From contig NC_061076.1 in the NCBI RefSeq assembly GCF_021917145.1, forward strand, positions 992,344 to 1,056,343: a stretch of DNA of 64,000 nt. The letters run 5' to 3'. How positions within the stretch are numbered: position 1 is the stretch's first letter; each line of letters starts with the position of its first letter. Positions 56,601 through 64,000 of this stretch are shown here, one piece after another. The notes below the pieces were generated by a model. That model saw only the letters and a program-made list of their open reading frames with translations. It had not been told where the DNA came from and searched no databases. The DNA comes from Hypomesus transpacificus. Lineage: Eukaryota > Chordata > Actinopteri > Osmeriformes > Osmeridae. A program made the position numbers and the translations under genes.

Positions 56601-59600
56601 AACACGTTTCTTATCACCCACTTAAGGGGAAAAGCATAGAGCAAATGTGAGCACCCTCCACATTCTAGACAGCCTGTCTGTGTCTATGACAGCTCCCAGA
56701 CTCTCCCAGACTCTCCCAGACTCTCCCAGACTCTCCCAGAATCTCCCAGACTCTCCCAGACGCTCCCAGACACTCCCAGACTCTCCCAGACTCTCCCAGA
56801 CTCTCCAGACTCTCCCAGACTCTCCCAGACTCTCCCAGACTCTCCCAGAATCTCCCAGACTCTCCCAGACTCTCCCAGACTCTCCCAGACTCTCCCAGAC
56901 GCTCCCAGACTCTCCCAGACGCACCCTGCCCTCGGGCTGCTCTGGAGCCACGTCTGGCTCCCTGGTCTGGTGGCTCAGCCACAGCTCCAGGATCTGGGCT
57001 CCAAAGCCCTGGGCCAGCTCAGGGTAGCGGTACAGGAAGTGGAGGAGGGGGGCGTGGTGGATGTAGAGGGAGGAGAGGCAGGGGCTGGAGGCCAGGGTCT
57101 TACTGATGCTGTTCAGAGGAGCCTGGAGGGAGGAGGGGGGGAGGGAAGAGGAGAGGGGGGAGGAGAGAGATAGAGATGAACAGAGGTTGGGAGAGGAAGA
57201 GGGGGAGGAGAGAGATAGAGATGAACAGAGGTTGGGAGAGGAAGAGGGGGAGGAGAGAGATAGAGATGAACAGAGGTTGGGAGAGGAAGAGGGGGGAGGA
57301 AAGAGATAGAGATGAACAGAGGTTGGGAGAGGAAGAGGGGGAGGATGAGTGGCAGTAACAGAGAGAGCTTATGAATTGATCTGATTTCATACTACAAAGG
57401 GATTCATTTAATCTTCCAGTCAGAGAGAGCGAGAAAACAAGCAAGGAGGAGGAGAGAGAGAGCGAGCGAGGGGGAGGAGAGAGAGAGCGAGCGAGGGGGA
57501 GGAGAGAGAGAGCGCGCGAGGGGGAGGAGAGAGAGAGCGAGGGGGAGGAGAGAGCGAGCGAGGGGGAGGAGAGAGAGCGAGCGAGGGGGAGGAGAGAGAG
57601 ACTGTGTGTGTGTGAGCAGCGTTACCCAGGCGAGAGGGGGGCTGCGGTCCTGAGTGGCAGCCAGCAGGTAGAGGGCAGCTCTGAGCACCCAGGGGGGCGG
57701 GGGGGGGGCCGTGCCCCTGCTGCTGGACTGAACACAGCAGCCCACACACACTGGAGAACACTGTGGAGTCAGGAAGCAGCCTGCAACACACACACAGAGG
57801 TACACACACACACACACAGACAGACAGCCTGTATGTATGGGCCTGAGGGGGATTGTGTGTGTTTACGTATCTCATAGTGTGTGAAGCTGTCTCCATGCTG
57901 CAGTGCTGGGTTGCTCTGGGTCCTCAGTGTGTGTGTGTGTGTGTGTGTGTGTACCTGTCTCCATGCTGCAGGGCCAGCTGCAGCATCAGGAGCAGGCAGT
58001 GCTGGGTGGCCCTGGGGCCAGCAGAGGGGGGGTGTGTCCCCGGGGCCTCAGCCAGCAGAGAGGGCCAGTCTGACACACGCACACACAGAGCAGGCAGCAC
58101 GCACCCCAACACACTGTCCACCTCCTCCTGGTCTGGGAGCACACACAGGGGGTGAGTCAGTACCTGTCTGTGCTGTGTGGGTGAGTCAGTACCTGTGTGT
58201 GTGTGCTGTCTGAGTGAGTCAGTACCTGTGTGTGTGTGCTGTGTGGGTGAGTCAGTACCTGTGTGTGTGTGGTGTCTGGGTGAGTCAGTACCTGTGTGTG
58301 TGCTGTCTGAGTGAGTCAGTACCTGTGTGTGCTGTGTGGGTGAGTCAGTACCTGTGTGTGTGTGTGCTGTCTGGGTGAGTCAGTACCTGTGTGTGGTGTG
58401 TGCTGTGTGGGTGAGTCAGTACCTGTGTGTGTGTGTGCTGTCTGGGTGAGTCAGTACCTGTGTGTGTGTGTGCTGTGTGGGTGAGTCAGTACCTGTGTGT
58501 GGTGTGTGCTGTCTGGGTGAGTCAGTACCTGTGTGTGTGTGTGCTGTGTGGGTGAGTCAGTACCTGTCTGTGTGCTGTCTGGGTGAGTCAGTACCTGTCT
58601 GTGTGCTGTCTGGGTGAGTCAGTACCTGTGTGTGGTGTGTGCTGTGTGGGTGAGTCAGTACCTGTGTGTGTGTGTGCTGTCTGGGTGAGTCAGTACCTGT
58701 GTGTGTGTGTGCTGTGTGGGTGAGTCAGTACCTGTGTGTGTGCTGTGTGGGTGAGTCAGTACCTGTGTGTGCTGTGTGGGTGAGTCAGTACCTGTGTGTG
58801 TGCTGTGTGGGTGAGTCAGTACCTGTGTGTGCTGTGTGGGTGAGTCAGTACCTGTGTGTGTGTGTGCTGTGTGGGTGAGTCAGTACCTGTGTGTGTGCTG
58901 TGTGGGTGAGTCAGTACCTGTGTGTGCTGTGTGGGTGAGTCAGTAATGTACCTTGCTGCGGGGAGATCTGGGACAGCAGACACACACTGAGCTTCTGAAT
59001 AAACACACTGCACGACACATTCAGAGAAGAGTTCCTGAGAGAGAGAGAAAGAGAGAGGTGGAGGAGAGAGAGAAAGAGAGAGATGGAGGAGAGAGAGGAT
59101 AGAACACCATCATGATTTGTACGAGGTGAGCTTGTAAAAGTGAAAGAGAACAGAGTGGTTGTGTTATAAAGACAGCATTTCACTTCAGGTAAGAGCTCTG
59201 GGGATTCAGTTTCATTCCAGCTCACACACCAAAAGAACTCCCACACACACATACACACAGTCCCACACATACACACAGTCCCACACATACACACAGTCCC
59301 ACACATACACACAGTCCCACACATACACACATGCGTTTACCAGACACGGGGAGAGAGATGTAGCTTGCCGACCACGAGGAGCCAGAAGTGACAGTAAAAG
59401 AATGGAGATCTAAGGCTTCATTGCTTGGTTATGCTCTGTTAGCCTGTGTGTGTGTGTGTGTGTGTGTGTTCTTCTGTTACCTGCCTCCTACACAGAGGAG
59501 AGCTTTGTGCTCCAGTGCCAGCCTGTAGAAACCAGAAGAGGCTGGAGAGAGGGAGGAAGAGGAGGAGAGGGAGGAGGAGGAGGAAGAGGAGGAGGAGGAG

Positions 59601-59956
59601 AGGAGGAGGAGGAAGAGAGGAGAGGAGGAGAGGGAGGAGGAAGAGGAGGAGGAGGAGAGGGAGGAGGAGGAGAGGGAGGAGGAGGGATATGGAGGAAAGA
59701 ATGGGGAATAAATGGTAAGAGGAAGAGGTGATGAGTGACAAGGTAAACAAGGTTCTTGCATTGTCAAGTGCTATCTCATGTAGTCATGACATTACCCTGT
59801 GACCCCTGACCCTAGTGAACCTTTCTCGACCTCTGAGCTCACCCAGTTTGGCAGCGAAGCGGGGCATGAGCGTGGGCAGCAGGGAGAACTGGGACAGCAG
59901 GATGGAGTAGAAGTACTGCAGAACCTGAGGACTGGGAGAACTCTCACACTGCTTCT

Positions 59957-59987
<31 letters not shown>

Positions 59988-62900
59988 TACACGCACACAC
60001 ACACACACACACACACGCACTGAGTCAACACAACCAACTATGAGTATAAATGTACTGTATGTGTGTGTGGAGTAGCAGCTCTCACAGTGACTGTGGGGAT
60101 GCAGACAGAGTCACAGCTGTGCAGAAGACACACACACAGAGACTGGAGCGGGTCCTGACTCTGACTTTGACTCGAGGGAGCGGTGAACACGTTCTCCTTC
60201 AGCCCGGGCTCTGACGCACACTGCTCCGCAAGCCTGACACACACACACACATGCAGAGAGACACACACACTACTGAAAAGGACACATAACGTACAGTGAG
60301 TTGAGGTTCTTACTGTGTGCAGCCTACCTGCAAGCAGCCTGCAGGCAGACCAGGGCCTGAAGTAGAAAGCCCCCTGCCCTGGAGGCCTGGCTGTGGGCCT
60401 CACTGACCTTCACACTCCCCTGGAGACACAGGAGCGGGGAGGAGAACGCTTACAGAACAGGAGGAGCAGGAGAGAGGAGGAGAGAGAGAGGAGAGGGAGG
60501 AGAGGGAGGAGAGGAAGGAGAGGGAGGAGGAGAGGGAGGAGGAGAGGGAGGAGGAGAGGTAGGAGGAGAGGGAGGAGGAGAGATAGGAGGAGGAGACTCA
60601 CAGGGCCTGGGCGGTGAGAGGAGGATGGTAGTGGCAGCTCAGCACACCTGGCTGTGATGGCCTCCACCAGCTTCTCCACAGCCTGGTGCTGCACCGGGCT
60701 GGACTGGTGCTGAAGCCTGCACACACACACAGGACTGAGTAGGAGAAAGTGTGTGTGTGTCACTGTGTGTGAGTGTCACTTTGTGTGTGTGTCACTGTGT
60801 GTGTGTGTGTACCTGAGCAGGGTGGCGGCAGTGCGTGCTGCCTGAGTGGCCACCTGCAGACTGGAGGAGGCCACGCCCCCTAACACCACCTCTGCCACCG
60901 CCAGGAACGCAGAGCCGCTGGGGAACAGACACACTCCTACGGGCTGTCTGCTCACACACACACACACACAGTGACTCACACACACACACAGTGACTCACA
61001 CACACACACAGTGACTCACACACACACACACACACAGTGACTCACACACACACACTCAGACACACACACAGTGACTCACACACACACACACTCAGACACA
61101 CACACACACACACTCACACACACACACAGTGACTCACACACACACACTCAGACACACACACAGTGACTCACACACACACACACACAGTGACTCACACACA
61201 CACACAGTGACTCACACACACACACAGTGACTCACACACACACACACACACAGTGACTCACACACACACACACACACACACACACAGTGACTCACACACA
61301 CACACTCAGACACACACACAGTGACTCACACACACACACACACAGTGACTCACACACACACACTCAGACACACACACACACTCACACACACACACAGTGA
61401 CTCACACACACACACACACACACACACACAGTGACTCACACACACACACACACACAGTGACTCACACACACACACTCAGACACACACACAGTGACTCACA
61501 CACACACACACACAGTGACTCACACACACACACTCAGACACACACACACACACACTCACACACACACACAGTGACTCACACACACACACTCAGACACACA
61601 CACACACACACTCACACACACACACAGTGACTCACACACACACACTCAGACACACACACACACACACTCACACACACACACAGTGACTCACACACACACA
61701 CTCAGACACACACACAGTGACTCACACACACACTCAGACACACACACTCACACACACACACAGTGACTCACACACACACACTCAGACACACACACACACA
61801 CACTCACACACACACACAGTGACTCACACACACACACTCAGACACACACACACACACACACACTCACACACACACACAGTGACTCACACACACACACACA
61901 CACAGTGACTCACACACACACACACACACACACACACAGTGACTCACACACACACACTCAGACACACACACAGTGACTCACACACACACACACACAGTGA
62001 CTCACACACACACACTCAGACACACACACACACTCACACACACACACAGTGACTCACACACACACACACACACACACACACAGTGACTCACACACACACA
62101 CACACACAGTGACTCACACACACACACTCAGACACACACACAGTGACTCACACACACACACACACAGTGACTCACACACACACACTCAGACACACACACA
62201 CACACACTCACACACACACACAGTGACTCACACACACACACTCAGACACACACACACACACACTCACACACACACACAGTGACTCACACACACACACTCA
62301 GACACACACACACACACACTCACACACACACACAGTGACTCACACACACACACTCAGACACACACACAGTGACTCACACACACACTCAGACACACACACT
62401 CACACACACACACAGTGACTCACACACACACACTCAGACACACACACACACACACTCACACACACACACAGTGACTCACACACACACACTCAGACACACA
62501 CACACACACACACACTCACACACACACACAGTGACTCACACACACACACACACACACGGGCTAAGGCTGACCTACATGCGGTTGGTACCTGCGTGTGTGT
62601 GCTGATGCTGCAACATGTGTGAGTACCCGTGTTGCCCCAACAACACCCTTGAAGCCAGACTGTTCACACACCTGCATACAGACTGTTCACACATCTGCAT
62701 ACAGCGTGTGTGTTTCTGTGTGTTTTAGGGATGCCACAATTCTCAATATAATATTGAACTTTTTGTTATGCGCTTGTGAAAAGCATTTCTTTATTTTTTG
62801 GTTTGATTTTAGCATTTAAATCTTTTCTCTGCGTTTTCTTCTCCCTGAATTCTCTCTAGCACTAAATTGGCAACACGATTCTACGCACTGAGGAAACGCC

Positions 62901-63882
62901 TTCACACAACTAGATATCCAATCACAGCTCTGTTCCATCCTGGGGCGGAGCCAGACGTCGTAAACGTCCCACATTTTTACCTGAAAGATTCAAGTCTTCT
63001 GAGAAACTTTAGTATTTTTATTTAAGATCTGTATATGTTTATTGTATGCACCTTCCTGCCACAGTCAATTCTGTGATTGTGTAAACTTACATGGCACATA
63101 AACCAAATTGTGATGTGTGTGTGGACCTCACCTCTCCAGTACCTCAGGGGTGATGTGTGTGTGTGTGTGTGGACCTCACCTCTCCAGGACCTCAGTGAGC
63201 AGCAGCAGGCCCTGTGTCTGCACCTCCAGGTTGGTCATCCTCAGAACCTGCTTCAGACTACACACCAGGGACTCAATACCTGACACACACACACATAAAC
63301 ACACACACACACAGACAGAGAGAGAGAGGGAAAGGAAGGGAGGGAGACAGATTGAATGAAGTGGAGCAGAAGGTGAGTGAGATTGTTTCTGGATGTGCTG
63401 GTGGCGACAACCTTTACCTCTATCAGCAGACACCGTGTATGAGTGTGTGTGTGTGTGTGATTGTGTGGGTGTGTGTGATTGTGTGATTATGTGGGTGTGA
63501 GAGATGTGTCTCACCATAAACAGAGTGACACTGGGAGAAGAAGAGCGGATCTTCAGTCAGCAGGAGCAGACTGCTGTGAACAGAGCACAGCAGAACCTCA
63601 CTGGTGGTACACAGACACTCAAACAGGAACTCTGGACCAGGGACGAAGAGAGGGGAGGGGGAGGAGAGAGGGGGCAGGTAGAGGGGCAGGTTGAGGAGAG
63701 GGCCATGAGAGGGAGGAAGGAGTAGAGGAGCAGGGAGGACAAAGTAGGGTGTGTGTGTGTCGCCCACCAGGTACGTCTGCCAGGATGAAAGGGGAACAGT
63801 ACTGAGTCGGGGAGTGAACCAGGATGGCCACCATACACTGGGCACTGGCAACCTGCAACACCTCATCCCCACTCAGCAGCAG
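42253..63882 (-). CDS. mei1: Meiotic double-strand break formation protein 1, C-terminal ~950 residues
   Basis: MEI1 is an armadillo-like scaffold that works with the REC114-MEI4 machinery to allow SPO11/TOPOVIBL breaks in meiosis. Exons in transcript order: 63882-63768, 63631-63515, 63279-63180, 60947-60813, 60716-60602, 60419-60328, 60233-60086, 59954-59843, 59541-59481, 59034-58952, 58132-57955, 57780-57626, 57122-56925, 56516-56439, 56355-56193, 55411-55304, 54093-53983, 48602-48415, 47016-46932, 45407-45226, 44096-44015, 43708-43602, 43500-43369, then a probable last exon 42489-42253. Exon ends are phase-matched throughout, except one base too many in a homopolymer of exon 57780-57626. 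Family blocks: [67 protein letters not shown]. The last exon ([20 protein letters not shown]) is tentative; its frame runs through a CA repeat to TGA at 42255. The gene's 5' part is beyond the right edge. Order and orientation match MEI1-CCDC134-SREBF2 in human. Confidence 0.92.
42500..42905 (-). repeat. GA-rich low-complexity tract near mei1 3' end
   Basis: Mostly GAGAGA with GGACGACAGGGAGAGAGACA-type units recurring about five times (42665-42905). Pyrimidine-rich on the mei1 sense strand; it lies just upstream of the acceptor of the probable last exon at 42489. Confidence 0.9.
43263..43390 (-). repeat. Four-copy duplication of a mei1 exon end plus donor
   Basis: On the mei1 strand CTGCTGCTCACACAG|GTACACACAC occurs four times, with junctions near 43369 (true), 43334, 43304 and 43268; the last has GTATAC. 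Spacing is about 30-36 bp, separated by CA runs. Each copy retains 12-15 nt of exon and a usable donor. Confidence 0.92.
44370..44712 (-). repeat. (GA/GGA)n polypurine tract in mei1 intron
   Basis: Irregular GAGAGAGGAGAGACAGAGAG sequence, almost pure purine on the plus strand, between mei1 exons at 45226 and 44096. Long apparent frames on both strands are low-complexity shadows. Confidence 0.9.
45420..46095 (-). repeat. GGAGAAGGAGATGAGA polypurine minisatellite in mei1 intron
   Basis: About 675 bp of purine units (GAGGAGAAGGAGATGA, GAGGAGAAGGAGGAGGGATGA) on the plus strand. The array begins about 12 bp from the exon acceptor at 45407, providing a very long pyrimidine tract on the transcribed strand. 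A SINE is inserted at its far edge. Confidence 0.94.
46100..46284 (+). mobile_element. tRNA-headed SINE, copy 3 (mei1 intron)
   Basis: A box TGGCTGAGCGGTGA, B box GGATCGATTCC, central TGTCCTTGGGCAAGGCAATT, tail TAAGAGCGTCTGCTAAATGA then CTAAATGAGAGG. It is flanked on both sides by the GA-rich minisatellite, so it inserted into or beside that array. Confidence 0.92.
47705..48412 (-). repeat. 22-bp minisatellite beginning at a mei1 donor
   Basis: About 32 copies of GTGTGTGTGTAGCGTGCAGTCT (plus strand), with C/T alternation (GCGTGC/GCATGC) and two shorter units near 48095-48120. The true donor at 48414 reads CAG|GTACAGCTACACACACACAG, so the array starts about 10 bp into the intron. Long Thr/His/Leu-rich minus-strand frames are repeat artefacts. 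Confidence 0.96.
48603..49214. other. Unique intronic sequence, possible truncated DNA transposon
   Basis: Within the large mei1 intron between exons 54093-53983 and 48602-48415. At 48658 the sequence CAGGGTTTTCCTGCAT resembles a hAT-type terminal repeat, but no matching right end was found. No coding potential. Confidence 0.35.
49215..49526. repeat. GT-rich microsatellite with TCCATGTG/TCCACGTG spacers
   Basis: About 310 bp of GT repeats interspersed with CC(A/G)TG, giving TGTGTGTCCATGTGTGTGTG units. Open in all frames by composition. Confidence 0.93.
49527..50356. mobile_element. Non-autonomous hAT-like element (MITE)
   Basis: The left end is CAGGGTTCTTGCAGG (49527) and the right end CCACGGGAACCCTG (to 50356), giving inverted CAGGGTTC termini. 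Subterminal sequence on both sides contains repeated AAGACCTTTTTAAGAC-type motifs in inverted arrangement (49556-49610 and 50218-50345). No transposase frame is present. Both flanks are GTGTGTGT, consistent with but not proof of an 8-bp target-site duplication in a GT repeat. It sits exactly at the outer edge of the mei1 exon-end satellite. Confidence 0.72.
50357..53982 (-). repeat. ~66-copy satellite of a mei1 exon end plus its 5' splice site
   Basis: Units of 54-56 bp. On the mei1 strand each reads CCTCAGCCTGCCTCCAGCTC, then ACTGTGGTGATGGAG|GTGACACACACAC. The exon at 54093-53983 ends with the same 37 nt and the same donor (GGAG|GTGACA at 53982), so the array is a tandem amplification of that exon-intron junction running into the intron. 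Variation is mostly the GT-run length, with a rare T-to-C change (GAGCCGG at 50551 and 51371). An irregular copy lies near 53480-53520. Blocks repeat with an ~820-bp higher-order period. Confidence 0.97.
54325..55130 (-). repeat. G-rich 24-27-bp minisatellite in mei1 intron
   Basis: About 32 units of GGTGGTGGACTGGCTGGGGCAG, with GGTGGGGGGGCAGGGGCAG variants, on the plus strand. This is C-rich on the transcribed sense strand and G-rich on the template. Proline-rich minus-strand and Gly/Trp-rich plus-strand frames of 130-420 codons are repeat artefacts. Confidence 0.95.
55412..55855 (-). repeat. GGGAGAGAGGAGAGAGCA polypurine satellite at mei1 acceptor
   Basis: Units such as GAGAGAGCAGGGAGGGAGAG and GAGAGCAGGGAAGGAGAGGA fill about 440 bp. 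The array ends at the acceptor CTCTCCTCTAG before the exon starting at 55411, providing the pyrimidine tract on the transcribed strand. Confidence 0.93.
56690..56922 (-). repeat. 10-bp satellite TCTCCCAGAC at a mei1 donor
   Basis: About 23 copies of a decamer CTCCCAGACT, with AATCTC and CGCTCC variants. It reaches the donor of the exon 57122-56925; the intron begins GTGCGTCTGGGAGAGTCTGG, i.e. the repeat starts at about donor position +5. Confidence 0.95.
57125..57350 (-). repeat. ~43-bp purine minisatellite, four copies
   Basis: Copies of AGAGATAGAGATGAACAGAG followed by GTTGGGAGAGGAAGAGGGGG. It lies immediately upstream (on the mei1 strand) of the acceptor for the exon starting at 57122. 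Confidence 0.92.
58140..58945 (-). repeat. ~31-36-bp satellite starting at a mei1 donor
   Basis: About 24 units of GGTGAGTCAGTACCTGTGTG followed by TGTGTGCTGTGTG (plus strand). On the mei1 strand each unit reads CACACAG|GTACTGACTCACCC; the true donor of exon 59034-58952 is AAG|GTACATTACTGACTCACCC. Every unit carries an AG/GTACTGA junction that resembles a donor or an acceptor. Confidence 0.94.
59535..59695 (-). repeat. (GAG/GGA)n tract at a mei1 acceptor
   Basis: Purine-only GGAGGAGGAAGAGGAGGAGG sequence on the plus strand, reaching the acceptor CTCTCTCCAG of the exon starting at 59541. Confidence 0.92.
60455..60598 (-). repeat. GGAGAGGGAGGA purine tract at a mei1 donor
   Basis: About twelve GAGAGGGAGGAG units next to the donor at 60601. 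The intron begins GTGAGTCTCCTCCTCC on the transcribed strand. Confidence 0.9.
60955..62560. repeat. Compound CA satellite with GTGACTCA and ACTCAGAC spacers, 1.6 kb
   Basis: CA runs are punctuated by CAGTGACTCAC and CACTCAGACAC. The stretch 61397-61908 is repeated almost unchanged at 62049-62560 (offset 652 bp), so the array has a higher-order duplication. It occupies the mei1 intron between exons 63279-63180 and 60947-60813. Thr/His frames are artefacts. Confidence 0.95.
62600..63110. other. Unique intronic sequence in mei1
   Basis: AT-richer sequence between the CA satellite and the exon ending at 63180. No exon signal or mobile-element termini were recognised. Confidence 0.5.
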
Positions 63883-64000
63883 CTACACACACACACGGGG
63901 AACACACACGGACGAGCACACACACAGACAAGCACACACGTTGTGTAATCATTACTCAACAGGTAATTTCATGACAGCCTCTGGTTAGGATCAGCTCTTC
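63883..64000. other. mei1 intron at right edge
   Basis: The acceptor TGTGTGTAG ends at 63883. The rest is a short CA run and unique sequence with no recognisable exon. The mei1 gene continues beyond the window. Confidence 0.5.

Overview
The window is vertebrate nuclear DNA, almost certainly from a ray-finned (teleost) fish. Every gene has many short exons with GT..AG introns and recognisable vertebrate orthologs. Introns are small but packed with CA/GT microsatellites, purine/pyrimidine tracts and minisatellites. Three copies of a tRNA-headed fish-type SINE are present. No bacterial or viral genes, rRNA, genuine tRNA genes or CRISPR arrays were found.

Layout from left to right: (1) first coding exon of caskin1 on the minus strand at about 2.2 kb, with the rest of the gene off the left edge. 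(2) prpsap2 on the plus strand, 10 coding exons, 4770-8236. (3) A convergent intergenic gap holding a nearly perfect 54-bp satellite (9.93-10.74 kb). (4) dnaja3 (mitochondrial Hsp40, Tid1) on the minus strand, 11 coding exons, 11620-15747. (5) srebf2 (SREBP-2) on the minus strand, 19 coding exons, 18460-29785, with the mir-33 hairpin in intron 16. (6) A single-exon GIMAP-type GTPase with a 250-residue Gly/Ala/Val-rich tail on the minus strand, 31296-33284. (7) ccdc134 on the minus strand, 6 coding exons, 35148-38263. (8) mei1 on the minus strand from about 42.25 kb to the right edge; at least 23 exons are in phase, and the 5' part lies outside the window.

The order mei1-ccdc134-srebf2, all in one orientation, matches the human 22q13.2 block as I recall it; here a GIMAP gene lies between ccdc134 and srebf2. 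srebf2 and mir-33 together control sterol synthesis and efflux. prpsap2 regulates PRPP synthetase. dnaja3 serves mitochondrial Hsp70. mei1 acts in meiotic double-strand break formation. These neighbours are not an operon; what they share is synteny.

The most striking pattern is that the tandem repeats are not randomly placed. In prpsap2, dnaja3, srebf2 and mei1, arrays begin within a few bases of a splice junction, and many contain copies of the junction itself (exon edge plus donor, or acceptor plus exon edge). The extreme case is mei1 intron 50.36-53.98 kb: about 66 copies of the last ~37 nt of an exon plus its 5' splice site. All splice coordinates were derived by hand from GT/AG signals, reading frame and remembered family sequence. 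They are phase-consistent, but no transcript data were available.
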